Origin: Bradyrhizobium sp. SZCCT0153
Lineage (GTDB): Bacteria; Pseudomonadota; Alphaproteobacteria; Rhizobiales; Xanthobacteraceae
DNA: 64,000 nucleotides
Direction: 5' to 3'
Assembly: GCF_018129995.1 (NCBI RefSeq)
Contig: NZ_JAFCKS010000003.1
Span: forward strand, 124,001-188,000
Shown here: positions 17,396 through 25,728 of the stretch, piece by piece
How the letters are laid out: every line of letters starts with the position of its first letter
How positions within the stretch are numbered: the first letter of the stretch is position 1
The notes under the pieces: generated by a model
Databases searched by the model: none
Seen by the model: the letters and a program-made list of their open reading frames with translations, nothing else
Told to the model about the DNA's origin: nothing
Translations under genes and position numbers: made by a program

Positions 17396-18280
17396 TTACA
17401 CCGCCGGCTTCGGCAGCCCTGCAATCGCGCAGGCCGCGCGCAGCGTGTTCACCAGCAGGCACGCCACCGTCATCTGGCCGACGCCACCCGGCACCGGCGT
17501 AATCGCACCGGCGACGTTGAGCGCTTCCTGATAGGCGACATCGCCGACCAGCCGCGTCTTGCCGTCGTCCCTCGGGATCCGGTTGATGCCGACGTCGATC
17601 ACGGTCGCGCCCGGCTTCAGCCAGTCGCCACGCACCATCTCAGGCCTGCCAACTGCGGCGTAAACGAGATCGGCCTGCTTCACGAGTCCGGGCAGGTCGC
17701 GCGAGCGCGAATGCGCGATCGTCACCGTCGCGTTCTCGTTGAGCAGCAATTGCACCAGCGGCCGGCCGACGAGATTGGAACGGCCGATGACGATGGCGTT
17801 CATGCCTTCGAGCGACGCATGGACGCTCTTGGTCAGGATGATGCAGCCGAGCGGCGTGCAGGGCGATAGCGCCTCGAAGCCGCCCGCAAGCCGGCCGGCA
17901 TTGTTCGGATGCAGCCCGTCGACGTCCTTGGCGGGATCGATGGCATTGATCACAGCCTCGGTGTTCAGTCCCTTCGGCAGCGGCAGCTGTATCAGAATGC
18001 CGTGCACGGCGGGATCGCGGTTGAGTTTTGCAACGACGGCCAGCAGGTCGGCCTGCGACACGTCGGCCGGCAGCTTGTGCTCGAACGAGGCCATGCCGGC
18101 GGCCTGGGTCTGGGTATGCTTCGAGCGGACATAGACTTCGCTGGCGGGGTCGCTGCCGACCAGAACTACCGCAAGCCCCGGCACCAGATCGTGCTCGCGT
18201 TTGACGCGGGCGACCTCGTCGGCGACGCGGGCACGGAGTTCCGCGGCAATGACTTTTCCATCGATGATCTCAGCGGTCAT
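17396..18280 (-). CDS. folD: Bifunctional methylenetetrahydrofolate dehydrogenase / methenyltetrahydrofolate cyclohydrolase
   Basis: A 294-residue FolD of usual length. It contains the catalytic [14 protein letters not shown] (Lys of the YxxxK motif near residue 55), the [13 protein letters not shown] and [17 protein letters not shown] signatures, and the NADP-binding [10 protein letters not shown]. The end has [16 protein letters not shown]. It interconverts methylene-, methenyl- and 10-formyl-THF in the cytosol, supplying one-carbon units, for example to PurH encoded further along. The ATG at 18278-18280 is 1 bp after the DUF167 stop, so yggT, DUF167 and folD form an operon. Confidence 0.97.
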   Translation of the reverse strand: MTAEIIDGKVIAAELRARVADEVARVKREHDLVPGLAVVLVGSDPASEVYVRSKHTQTQAAGMASFEHKLPADVSQADLLAVVAKLNRDPAVHGILIQLPLPKGLNTEAVINAIDPAKDVDGLHPNNAGRLAGGFEALSPCTPLGCIILTKSVHASLEGMNAIVIGRSNLVGRPLVQLLLNENATVTIAHSRSRDLPGLVKQADLVYAAVGRPEMVRGDWLKPGATVIDVGINRIPRDDGKTRLVGDVAYQEALNVAGAITPVPGGVGQMTVACLLVNTLRAACAIAGLPKPAV

Positions 18281-18281
18281 G

Positions 18282-18635
18282 TCAGTTCCCTTGATCTGTG
18301 GATTTCGCCGCAGCGAGCTGGCGCAAGGCTTCGCCGAGCCGCGCTGGATCGCCATCGACTGCGATCTGCTTCAGCCGCGAGGTCGCCCCGGACAACAGCC
18401 TGACGCTCGCCTTGGGGACCCCAAGCGATTTCGCCAGCAGCACCAGAACGGCCTTGTTGGCCTCGCCGCCATCGGCGATCGCGCGCACCCGCACCTTGAG
18501 CACGCTGCGGCCATCGGCCAGCTGCTCGATCCCGTCGATGTCGTCGCGGCCGCCGCGCGGCGTCACCCGCAGCGCGATGCTGATGCCCGCGGTGGAGTAA
18601 CGCCACGGTTCCTTGAAAGCGTCTTTGGCAACCAA
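18282..18635 (-). CDS. YggU-like DUF167 protein
   Basis: A 117-residue protein of the DUF167/YggU family: [20 protein letters not shown] near residues 18-37, then [39 protein letters not shown], the conserved core with the GGEANKA signature. The function is unknown. No ATG is available; a TTG at 18633-18635 preceded by GGGAG gives the only full-length start. It sits between yggT (15-bp gap) and folD (1-bp gap), the standard arrangement of yggT-yggU pairs. Confidence 0.85.
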   Translation of the reverse strand: MVAKDAFKEPWRYSTAGISIALRVTPRGGRDDIDGIEQLADGRSVLKVRVRAIADGGEANKAVLVLLAKSLGVPKASVRLLSGATSRLKQIAVDGDPARLGEALRQLAAAKSTDQGN

Positions 18636-18650
18636 GGCGCTCCCGCCTGC

Positions 18651-18941
18651 TCAGATCACGTTCGGGTAGATGTAATACAGAATCACCCGCTCGATGAACA
18701 TGATGAGCAGGATCAGTATGATCGGCGAGATGTCGAGACCGCCGAGACTGGGCAGGAAATTGCGAATCGGCGCCAGCACCGGCTCGGTGATCCGGTACAG
18801 GAACTCCGCCACCGCCGACACGAACTGGTTGCGGGTGTTCACCACGTTGAAGGCGATCAGCCAGGACAGGATCGCGGAGGCGATCAGCAGCCAGACGTAG
18901 AGGTCGAGCACGATGATGACGATGTCGAGAACGGCACGCAT
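18651..18941 (-). CDS. yggT: YggT-family membrane protein
   Basis: A 96-residue protein with two hydrophobic hairpins: VLDIVIIVLDLYVWLLIASA and SPIILILLIMFIERVILYYI. Between them is the YggT motif FLYRITEPVLAPIRNFLPSLGGLDISP. YggT proteins are inner-membrane proteins linked to osmotic tolerance and to division or morphology in other bacteria; the mechanism is unknown. The ATG at 18939-18941 starts the first helix. It is the first gene of the yggT-DUF167-folD operon. Confidence 0.93.
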   Translation of the reverse strand: MRAVLDIVIIVLDLYVWLLIASAILSWLIAFNVVNTRNQFVSAVAEFLYRITEPVLAPIRNFLPSLGGLDISPIILILLIMFIERVILYYIYPNVI

Positions 18942-19145
18942 GGCTTTTAAGAACTCTGGCTTTTGAAAACTCTGGCTGCGATCGGGATTGACGCCTGTTG
19001 CTAGATATCGGTTCCCCCCGGCGCAAACAAGGGAAGTCGGTGCCCGGATGGCTAAAACCGGGTGACACCCGTCCTTGACTTGACCTTGGCGGGGACTTAA
19101 ATGGCGCCCGGTTGTCGGCCGCATTGACCAGAGCGGCCAGCAAAC

Positions 19146-19221
<76 letters not shown>

Positions 19222-19293
19222 GCCTTCACTCGCTTCGCGAGCTACGGCTAGGCAAGCCAGCCGAGCACTTTCGTAGCGAAGGAAGCGAAGGCT
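19222..19293. repeat. Imperfect inverted repeat next to tRNA-Ala
   Basis: A sequence beginning GCCTTCACTCGCTTCGCGAG immediately after the tRNA is answered about 45 bp on by CGTAGCGAAGGAAGCGAAGG in inverted orientation. The arms match imperfectly. It is probably a mobile or structured intergenic repeat; it may also serve as a tRNA terminator. Confidence 0.5.
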
Positions 19294-19341
19294 GTCCCGC
19301 CATAGCCCGAAGGGCGACGGCGGACGCTCTCCGAAAAGCCC

Positions 19342-20154
19342 CTACCTCCCCGTAAACCGCGGCGGCCGTTTCTCCATGAAGCTCGCCACGCCTTCCCGGA
19401 AATCGCTGCCGTTCAGCGCCACCATCATCTCGCGATTGGCCTCGATCGTCGCTTCCGCCAGGGTCTGGAACGGCACCTCGTAGAGCTGCCGCTTGATCAC
19501 GGCCATCGCGCTCGGCGAGACGAAATCGGCGAGGTCGCGCGCATAGGCATAGGTCTCTTCGCGGAGTTTTTCGGGCGAGCAGAGCCGGTTGACCAGCCCG
19601 ATCCGCAATGCCTCGTCGCTGCCCACACGCCTTGCCGAGAGCAACAGATCCATCGCGTTGGCGTGGCCGACGATGCGCGGCAGCATCCAGCTGATGCCAT
19701 GCTCGGCGATCAGGCCGCGCCGCGCGAAGGCGGTCGTGAACACCGTGTTGTCGGCGGCAAAGCGCAGGTCGCAATAGAGCGCATGGACGAGGCCGATGCC
19801 GGCCGTGGCGCCGTTGAGCATGGCGATAATCGGCTTCTTGATCGACGGATAGAAGCCGTAGCGGGTCTGCCAGTCCGGTCGGCGGTTCATGTCGAAAGGC
19901 GGCAGATTCGACGCGCGCCTGACGTCGCTGGGATCGAGCCCTTTCAGCGCATCCATGTCGGCGCCGGCACAAAAGCCGCGGCCCGCACCGGTGAGCACGA
20001 TGACGCGGACATTGTCATCAGCGCTCGATGCTTCCATCGCATGACGGACGTCGCGCTCCATGACGGGCGTCCACGCGTTCATGCGATCGGGACGGTTGAG
20101 CGTGATGGTCGCGACCTTGTCGCTGACGTCGTAGAGAATGTGTTCATAGGCCAT
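19342..20154 (-). CDS. Enoyl-CoA hydratase/isomerase family protein
   Basis: A 270-residue crotonase-fold enzyme. ATITLNRPDRMNAWTPVMERD marks the N-terminal strand, GAGRGFCAGADMDAL the oxyanion-hole region, and MLNGATAGIGLVHALYCDLRFAADNT the second half. RRGLIAEHGISWMLPRIVG carries a Glu in the position of the catalytic Glu164 of rat hydratase, consistent with hydratase or isomerase activity. The acyl-CoA substrate is unknown. The ATG at 20152-20154 is followed by a typical N-terminus. It is the only acyl-CoA gene locally; its upstream region contains tandem repeats. Confidence 0.92.
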   Translation of the reverse strand: MAYEHILYDVSDKVATITLNRPDRMNAWTPVMERDVRHAMEASSADDNVRVIVLTGAGRGFCAGADMDALKGLDPSDVRRASNLPPFDMNRRPDWQTRYGFYPSIKKPIIAMLNGATAGIGLVHALYCDLRFAADNTVFTTAFARRGLIAEHGISWMLPRIVGHANAMDLLLSARRVGSDEALRIGLVNRLCSPEKLREETYAYARDLADFVSPSAMAVIKRQLYEVPFQTLAEATIEANREMMVALNGSDFREGVASFMEKRPPRFTGR

Positions 20155-20168
20155 GGCGCTCTCCCTTT

Positions 20169-20202
20169 GTTCGCCGGCACGCGTTCGCCGGCACGCGTTC
20201 GC
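20169..20202. repeat. 14-bp tandem repeat GTTCGCCGGCACGC, 2.4 copies
   Basis: Two exact copies (20169-20182, 20183-20196) plus the first six bases of a third lie immediately upstream of the enoyl-CoA hydratase start. Copy number could vary by slippage and might affect promoter spacing. Confidence 0.7.
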
Positions 20203-20245
20203 GCGCGCTCGTTGGCGGCAAGCCTAGCATATTCGAGGATGAGGC

Positions 20246-20302
20246 AAGGGCTTGCGCCAAGGACTTAGGCGAAGGATCTGCGGCAAGGACCTTGGCGAAG
20301 GC
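20246..20302. repeat. Degenerate direct repeats CAAGGAC-TAGGCGAAGG type
   Basis: An 18-bp unit at 20259-20276 recurs at 20285-20302 with two mismatches (26-bp period), and a third, more diverged unit is at 20246-20263. These sit just downstream of the glutamine amidotransferase stop (20307, minus strand). Confidence 0.55.
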
Positions 20303-20306
20303 GCGA

Positions 20307-21101
20307 TTACTCGGCGGCTTGCGCCAGCACCGGCCGGCGCGCCAGCCAGCCGTCGATGAAATGATCCAGCCAGGCGCGTTCTGCGGCATCGTACACCGCA
20401 CGGTCCGCGAAATGATGATGCCGCTGCCGCGCGCCGGGTGCGCTGAAGCCGTCATAGCCGCGCGTGGTCCAGCGATGCATCATCGCGTAGGTCACGTCGG
20501 GATGAAACTGCACGCCGAAGGCATTGCCGGTGCGGAACGCCTGCACTGGAAAATCGTCGCCTTCCGCCAGCAATTCCGCGCCAAGCGGTAGCTCGAAGCC
20601 TTCGCGATGCCAATGGTAGACCTGTGCCGGCCAGTGCGGGCAGAGCGCGCGTCCCGCGGCGGTCGGACGGATCGGGTAATAGCCGATCTGGGTCAGCGAA
20701 TCCGCATGCGGCGCGACGCGGGCGCCGAGCTGCATCGCCAGCATCTGCGCACCGAGGCAGATGCCGAGGAACGGCCGCTGCTCGCGGAGCGGAATTTCAA
20801 TCCAGTCGATCTCACGGCGGATGTAGTCTTCGGGATCATTGGCGCTCATCGGACCGCCGAAGATTACGGCGCCGGCATGCTGCTCGAGCGTATCGGGCAG
20901 GGAATCGCCGAAGCGGGGACGGCGGATGTCGAGGCGATGGCCGAGCGCGCGCAGCGCATTGCCGACACGGCCGGGCGTCGAGGATTCCTGATGCAGGACG
21001 ATCAGCACCGGCAACCGGTCTTCGGAGGCGGCGATGCTCGGCGTCCTTCTGGGGAAGGGCACGACTTCTGCGCCAGCAAACCTGTCCGTCCGGAACGACA
21101 T
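20307..21101 (-). CDS. Class I glutamine amidotransferase-like protein
   Basis: A 264-residue protein with the class I glutaminase core. VIFGGPMSANDPEDYIRREIDWI resembles GuaA-like amidotransferases. The nucleophile elbow is FLGICLGAQMLAMQLGA with its Cys near residue 115, and the catalytic histidine is in GVQFHPDVTYAMMHRW. It has no synthetase domain, so it is either a stand-alone glutaminase-like enzyme or acts on gamma-glutamyl compounds. The substrate is unknown. The ATG at 21099-21101 is used. A CRP-like sequence with one mismatch lies about 60 bp upstream. Confidence 0.9.
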   Translation of the reverse strand: MSFRTDRFAGAEVVPFPRRTPSIAASEDRLPVLIVLHQESSTPGRVGNALRALGHRLDIRRPRFGDSLPDTLEQHAGAVIFGGPMSANDPEDYIRREIDWIEIPLREQRPFLGICLGAQMLAMQLGARVAPHADSLTQIGYYPIRPTAAGRALCPHWPAQVYHWHREGFELPLGAELLAEGDDFPVQAFRTGNAFGVQFHPDVTYAMMHRWTTRGYDGFSAPGARQRHHHFADRAVYDAAERAWLDHFIDGWLARRPVLAQAAE

Positions 21102-21160
21102 CGCCTTTCCAAGTGCTATCGGTTCAGACCGCCAGCATAACTAAGCGATCGTTAATATCG

Positions 21161-21176
21161 TGTGAGTTTGCGCACA
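21161..21176. promoter_or_regulatory. CRP-like half-matching site TGTGA-N6-GCACA
   Basis: TGTGA (21161-21165), six bases, GCACA (21172-21176) differs from the symmetric consensus at one base. It lies about 60-75 bp upstream of the glutamine amidotransferase start on the minus strand. Weak on its own; listed because better sites occur near 29.7 and 31.5 kb. Confidence 0.3.
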
Positions 21177-21230
21177 CACGCCCGATAGTGAAGCAAGCTC
21201 CGGGCCACTACTGACGCTTCAAGCTTTTCT

Positions 21231-22010
21231 CTAGTGCCGCTGCCTCTGGAACCGGCTGGTGGCAGCCAGGATGAAGCCGCGCGGAAAGAAACGCAGCGCG
21301 AACGGCACAATCTTGATGCCGAGACCGGGGAGCACTGCCCGTTTGTTGGCCATCAGGCCGCGATAGGCCTGCTGCGCGACGTCGGCGGCAGGAACATTGA
21401 GAAGGGCCGTATCATGTCCGGCCCCGACGCCGGCGCGCGCCTGGAATTCGGTGGGCACCGGACCCGGGCAAAGGACCGTGACGCGAACGCCGTGCGGAGC
21501 CAGCTCCGCCCGCAAAGCCTCGGTGAGGGAAATCACATAGGCCTTGGACGCGTAGTAGACGGCCATGCCGGGTCCCGGCAGAAAGCCGGCGACCGATCCG
21601 ACATTGAGAAGACCGCCCTTGTTCCTGATCAGCTGATCGGCAAAGCGTAGCGACAGATCCGTCAGGGCCCGAACGTTGACGTCGACGATGCCGACCTGCT
21701 CGACGCGGTCGCGTTCGATGGCGTCACCGAACACGCCGAAGCCGGCGTTGTTGACGAGGTTATCGAGCTCGACACCTTCGGCTGCGAGCGCGGCGGCGAT
21801 CTTCTCGCCGGCGTCCGGCTCCTGGAGATTGCAGACGATCACGATCGGCTTCTTGCCGCCCTTGGCGGCGAGCTCGTTCGCGAGTGCCTCAAGCCGGTCC
21901 GCGCGCCGCGCCGTCAGCGCAAGGCGGTGTCCATTCGCGGCGAACACACGCGCCAGTTCGGTGCCGATGCCCGCCGAAGCACCGGTGATCAACGTTACCC
22001 GCTCAGTCAC
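21231..22010 (-). CDS. SDR-family oxidoreductase
   Basis: A 259-residue classical short-chain dehydrogenase. The N-terminal TLITGASAGIGTELARVFAANG (TGxxxGIG) is followed by LTARRADRLEALANEL, VDNLVNNAGFGVFGD-type motif (here LDNLVNNAGFGVFGD), the catalytic serine in NVGSVAGFLPGPGMAVYYASKAYVIS, and the YxxxK in YYASK. It continues to GPVPTEFQARAG. It resembles the DltE-like SDR subgroup with unknown substrate. The start is a GTG (22008-22010); an earlier in-frame TTG is less likely. An AACCCGGGTATTTA sequence is present 126 bp upstream. Confidence 0.9.
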   Translation of the reverse strand: MTERVTLITGASAGIGTELARVFAANGHRLALTARRADRLEALANELAAKGGKKPIVIVCNLQEPDAGEKIAAALAAEGVELDNLVNNAGFGVFGDAIERDRVEQVGIVDVNVRALTDLSLRFADQLIRNKGGLLNVGSVAGFLPGPGMAVYYASKAYVISLTEALRAELAPHGVRVTVLCPGPVPTEFQARAGVGAGHDTALLNVPAADVAQQAYRGLMANKRAVLPGLGIKIVPFALRFFPRGFILAATSRFQRQRH

Positions 22011-22135
22011 GATCGAATTCTCTTGAATTGAAGCTTTTTGGCCCCGCAATACCGGAACGAGAGCATAGGCCGTGCGCGACAGGCAAGCGGCGCCAGCAGC
22101 ATGGGCGCCTGAGCGGGCGGCAGGACGACAGGAAA

Positions 22136-22149
22136 ACCCGGGTATTTAC
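22136..22149. promoter_or_regulatory. AACCCGGGTATTTA box, similar to the GST/DUF2239 promoter boxes
   Basis: This sequence differs from the AACCCGGGTATATT box at 56051-56064 at only two or three positions. It lies between the SDR start (22010, minus) and the TerB gene stop. It may be a second target of the same regulator, or chance in GC-rich DNA. Confidence 0.3.
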
Positions 22150-22238
22150 GGGCGAATCCCGGACCCGCGCGGCTGGAAGCTACATTAAAGTTTTGTCATG
22201 TGGTTCGGACGACCGGCAATCGGCCGCGTAGAAAAGGG

Positions 22239-22727
22239 TCAGCCGCCGAGGGCGTTGTCCTTGACCTGACCACCGGCGCGGTCCGCGACCGCGTGCTTCA
22301 GGTCGATCCGGTCGCGCTGGGCGATCCCGAGAAGGTCGGAGGCGCGCCAGACCACGTTGTCCTCGAACTCGCTGACCTGGCCGTCGGCATAGACCAGCTC
22401 CCACATCATCTGGACGAGGCGCTTGCGGCCTTCTTCGTCGAGCGAGCGCATGATGACGCTGGTGAAATGATAGAGGTCCACCGCCTCGCCCTCGACCTGG
22501 GTCGCATCCGCGATCAGGCGGTCGGCCGTGCCGCGATCGAGCCCGAAATGGCTTTCGATCAGGCTGTGCAGCTTGCGCTGTTCGGCCGCCGTCGGCTGAC
22601 CGTCCAGCGAGACCACGTGAACCAGCAACGCGGTCGCCGCCAGCCGATAATCGCTGTCGTCGAATGCGCGATCTCCGGCATGGGGAGCAACAATGTCGGC
22701 GATGAATTGGCGCAGGCCGTCGAGCAT
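22239..22727 (-). CDS. TerB-like (tellurite-resistance family) protein
   Basis: A 162-residue TerB-fold protein. It has an N-terminal helical MLDGLRQFIADIVAPHAG, then the conserved ATALLVHVVSLDGQPTAAEQRKLHSLI, the second half with LVQMMWELVYADGQVSEFEDNVVWRASDLLGI. The VSLDGQ and VYADGQ motifs are the paired acidic, metal-binding signatures of TerB. The biological role outside tellurite loci is undefined. It lies 137 bp downstream of the cyclase gene and may be co-transcribed with it. No other ter genes are present, so resistance to tellurite is not implied. Confidence 0.88.
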   Translation of the reverse strand: MLDGLRQFIADIVAPHAGDRAFDDSDYRLAATALLVHVVSLDGQPTAAEQRKLHSLIESHFGLDRGTADRLIADATQVEGEAVDLYHFTSVIMRSLDEEGRKRLVQMMWELVYADGQVSEFEDNVVWRASDLLGIAQRDRIDLKHAVADRAGGQVKDNALGG

Positions 22728-22864
22728 AAGGTCCTACCGAAATCGATGACGCCGCGGGGACGCGGCCGCTACCAGCATTATATGAGCGGTAAACTCAACC
22801 GGCGCAACGTGCGTCAGTTCCGTGCGCTGCATTACGTTTCGGCAATCTCGATGCCGGGACGCAT

Positions 22865-24274
22865 CTACGGTATCTCGTACACCACCATCTTGTCGGCGAT
22901 GCCGCGCAGCGCGGCCTGCTTCTGGATCGGCTTGATCGCGCGCTGCTGAAGCACCTCGGCGACGGCGGGCGCGTCGAGCACCGGGCCGGTGATGTGGATC
23001 TCCTGCGCGGTCGACAGGCTCTGGACGCGGGCGGCGATGTTGACGGTCTGGCCGAAATAATCCTGCCGCTCGTTGAGCATCACCGCAAGGCACGGGCCTT
23101 CATGGATGCCGATCTTGACGATGAGATCGTCGGTGCCGCGCTGCTTGTTGAGTTCGTCCATGGCCGCGCGCATCCGCAGGCCGGCGACGATGGCGTGCTC
23201 GGGCCGGACGAAGGTCGCCATCACGGCGTCGCCGATGGTCTTCACCACAGCGCCCTTCTCCGAGGAGATGATCTCGAGCAGCGCATGGAAATGCGCGCGC
23301 ACGAGATCGAAGGCGGCGAGATCACCGACCCGCTCGTATAGCGCGGTCGAGCCCTTCAAATCCGTGAACAGGAAGGTCAGCGACGTGATCTGGAGCCGCT
23401 GGTCGAGACTGAGATTGTCCGCCTTGAACACATCGCGAAAGGTCTGGTTCGACAGCATCCGCTTGGCGGTAAGGAATGGCTTGCGCTTGCCGATCAGATG
23501 GTGGAGCGCCTCGGCCGCGATGAACACCGACGGCAGCACGCGCACGCCGGCCTGGTTTTCCAGCGACAGCCGCAGCGGCCCCGGCCGCATCGTCGTGGTA
23601 CCCGTCGGCGCCTGCACCTTGTTGTACATGATGGCGAATTGCTGGCGGTCCTTCGTCGGCTCGCCCTGGACGTCGATGAAATGGGCGGCGTGCGTCACCG
23701 GCTCGAAGATGATGATGAAGTCGTTCGGCAGTTGCAGCGACATGGTCGCCTTCTCGCCGGCCGGCAGCTCCATCGTATCCAGCGTCACCTCGTTGGCCAG
23801 CGTCGCGAACGAATCCTTGTTGAAGTCGACGCCGGAGCTCCAGAACACCTGCTTGAAATATTCCCACACCGGAAGCGTGTCGGGATCGTGCGCGGCGATG
23901 CGCCGGACGCGCGGATTCACGGTGAATGAGACCTCGACCTGGTCGTCGACCGAGGCCTTGTAGCCGCAGGCACAGAGCGCGCAATGATAGTCGCCCGGCT
24001 TGAGCGCCTTCAGGGTCGAGTGCGCCCCCAGCACGCCGCCGCAGCCCGGGCACAGCACGTTCCAGCCGAGATCGAACAGGCCGAGCCGTGCCGAATGCAG
24101 GAAGGCGGAAATCACGCGCTCTTCGTCGAGGCCGTGCTGCCTGGCGAAGTCGAGGACATTGACGCGGTTGAGCGCGTGATCCTCGCCGTGCTCGATGAGG
24201 CGCGTAATCGCATCGACCACCTTGGCATCGGCGGTCTGCTTCAGAACGGAAAACTGGGCCTGGATGTCGCTCAT
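22865..24274 (-). CDS. Class III adenylate/guanylate cyclase with zinc-ribbon (DUF5939-like) sensor
   Basis: A 469-residue protein. The N-terminal region has a CxxC zinc ribbon: C75-P-G-C78 and C98-A-L-C101 with C103. A regulatory middle of about 180 residues follows. The class III catalytic domain begins near 295: FLFTDLKGSTALYERVGD (metal-binding Asp), then VVKTIGDAVMATF (second metal Asp) and GIHEGPCLAVMLNERQDYFGQTVNIAARVQ (transition-state Asn/Arg). It should make cAMP (or cGMP) in the cytosol; the substrate-specifying residues were not resolved. No membrane segment is seen. It is 49 bp downstream of the P450 gene, probably in an operon with it. Confidence 0.9.
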   Translation of the reverse strand: MSDIQAQFSVLKQTADAKVVDAITRLIEHGEDHALNRVNVLDFARQHGLDEERVISAFLHSARLGLFDLGWNVLCPGCGGVLGAHSTLKALKPGDYHCALCACGYKASVDDQVEVSFTVNPRVRRIAAHDPDTLPVWEYFKQVFWSSGVDFNKDSFATLANEVTLDTMELPAGEKATMSLQLPNDFIIIFEPVTHAAHFIDVQGEPTKDRQQFAIMYNKVQAPTGTTTMRPGPLRLSLENQAGVRVLPSVFIAAEALHHLIGKRKPFLTAKRMLSNQTFRDVFKADNLSLDQRLQITSLTFLFTDLKGSTALYERVGDLAAFDLVRAHFHALLEIISSEKGAVVKTIGDAVMATFVRPEHAIVAGLRMRAAMDELNKQRGTDDLIVKIGIHEGPCLAVMLNERQDYFGQTVNIAARVQSLSTAQEIHITGPVLDAPAVAEVLQQRAIKPIQKQAALRGIADKMVVYEIP

Positions 24275-24323
24275 GGCGCAACTCTGTCTCGGTTGATCAC
24301 GCGATCGGCCAGGCGAACGCCTG

Positions 24324-25694
24324 TCACCGACGCGTGATGCGGAACATGGGTGAATGGTCCGGCTGGGTCGTGACGACGCCGAGCGGGATCACGGGATTTG
24401 CCGTATCGGCAAGCTCGACGCGGAACGCGCCGATCAATCGGGCCAGCGCCAGCACGGATTCGGCTTGCGCGAACGGCGCGCCGATGCAGACACGCGGACC
24501 CGCCCCGAAGGGAAGATAGGCGAACCGATCGGGCGCATCCGCCGACATGAAGCGCTTTGGAATGAACGCGTTGGGCTGATCCCACAGCTTCTCGTGCCGG
24601 TGCAGCAGCCAGGGCGCGATCATGATGATGTCGCCCTTGCCGATCTCGACGCCGGCCGCGTTGTCCTTCTCGCGCGCCGCGCGGGCGATCAGGAAGGCGG
24701 GCGGATAAAGCCGCATCGTCTCCTCGACCACCGCGCGGGTGAATTTCTGGCGATCGATGTCCGCCATGCTGTCCAGATGCTCGCCTCGGGTCTCGGACGC
24801 CACCTCCTCCTGCGTGTCCGGATCGAGCGCGAGCAGATAGAGCGCCCAGAACAACGCAGTTGCGGTGGTCTCGTGACCCGCGAGGATCATGGTCGCGACC
24901 TCGTCGACGAGCTGCTCGTCCGAAAAGCCCTTGCCGGTTTCCGGATCGCGCGCCTCGTCCATGAGATCGAACAGGTCGCGCGGCGGCGCGCCGTCCTTCT
25001 TGCCCATCGCGCGGCGCTCGGCGATCAGCACCGCGACGAATTCGGTCCAGCGCTTGCGGAAGCGCGCCCGGGCACGGTCCATCGGGGTCGGCCAGGACAC
25101 GGGCAGCACCATGTCGAGGAAGTAGGGCCGGCCAAGCCGCTCGCCATATTCCATGACGAAGTTGCGCAGGGTCGGACCGTGCCGGTCCATACCGAACGAG
25201 AACATGGTGCGCCCGGCGATCTCCAGCGTCATGCGCTGCATGATCTCACGCAAATCAACCGGCTCGCTTGTGCGCGTGTCGAGCTTCGCGATGGTTTCGT
25301 CGAGCACCGCCGTCATGTGCGGGACCAGATTTGCAGTGGCGCGCGGCGTGAAGGCAGGCGCGAGGGTGCGGCGCTGAAACGTCCAGGAATGACCTTCCGC
25401 AATCAGGAGGCCGTCGCCAAGCACGGGACGTAGCATGCGGATCCCCGCCGGCGTGCGCGTGTAATTCTCGTAATTGCTGAGCAGAACATGCCGGATCGCA
25501 TCCGGCCGGTTCAGGATGAAGCTGTTGCGGAGGAAGAAGCGGCCCTTGATGATGTCTTCCTCGTAGGCGCGCTGCCCCCAGGTCGCGATCATGTTGTGCC
25601 GGAGGACAGCGAGCCGGCCGAGGAACGACATGTCGTCGGGCGCACGCGGCGGGGTCGGAGGGATGATGGGCCGACGCACGCTGGCGATGTTCAT
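24324..25694 (-). CDS. Cytochrome P450
   Basis: A 456-residue soluble P450. The I-helix motif is AGHETTATALFWALY; the K-helix ExxR is in VVEETMRLYPPA; the heme-binding loop is FGAGPRVCIGAPFAQAES, with the Cys ligand. No N-terminal membrane anchor is visible, and no redox partner gene is adjacent. Substrate is unknown; fatty acid or terpenoid-type hydroxylation is possible given the resemblance to bacterial class I or BM3-like enzymes. The ATG at 25692-25694 was preferred to a longer frame. The hydrolase gene ends 34 bp upstream and the cyclase starts 49 bp downstream. Confidence 0.93.
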   Translation of the reverse strand: MNIASVRRPIIPPTPPRAPDDMSFLGRLAVLRHNMIATWGQRAYEEDIIKGRFFLRNSFILNRPDAIRHVLLSNYENYTRTPAGIRMLRPVLGDGLLIAEGHSWTFQRRTLAPAFTPRATANLVPHMTAVLDETIAKLDTRTSEPVDLREIMQRMTLEIAGRTMFSFGMDRHGPTLRNFVMEYGERLGRPYFLDMVLPVSWPTPMDRARARFRKRWTEFVAVLIAERRAMGKKDGAPPRDLFDLMDEARDPETGKGFSDEQLVDEVATMILAGHETTATALFWALYLLALDPDTQEEVASETRGEHLDSMADIDRQKFTRAVVEETMRLYPPAFLIARAAREKDNAAGVEIGKGDIIMIAPWLLHRHEKLWDQPNAFIPKRFMSADAPDRFAYLPFGAGPRVCIGAPFAQAESVLALARLIGAFRVELADTANPVIPLGVVTTQPDHSPMFRITRR

Positions 25695-25728
25695 TGCTCT
25701 CTCCCGCAGATGTGACCCAGGCAAATAG

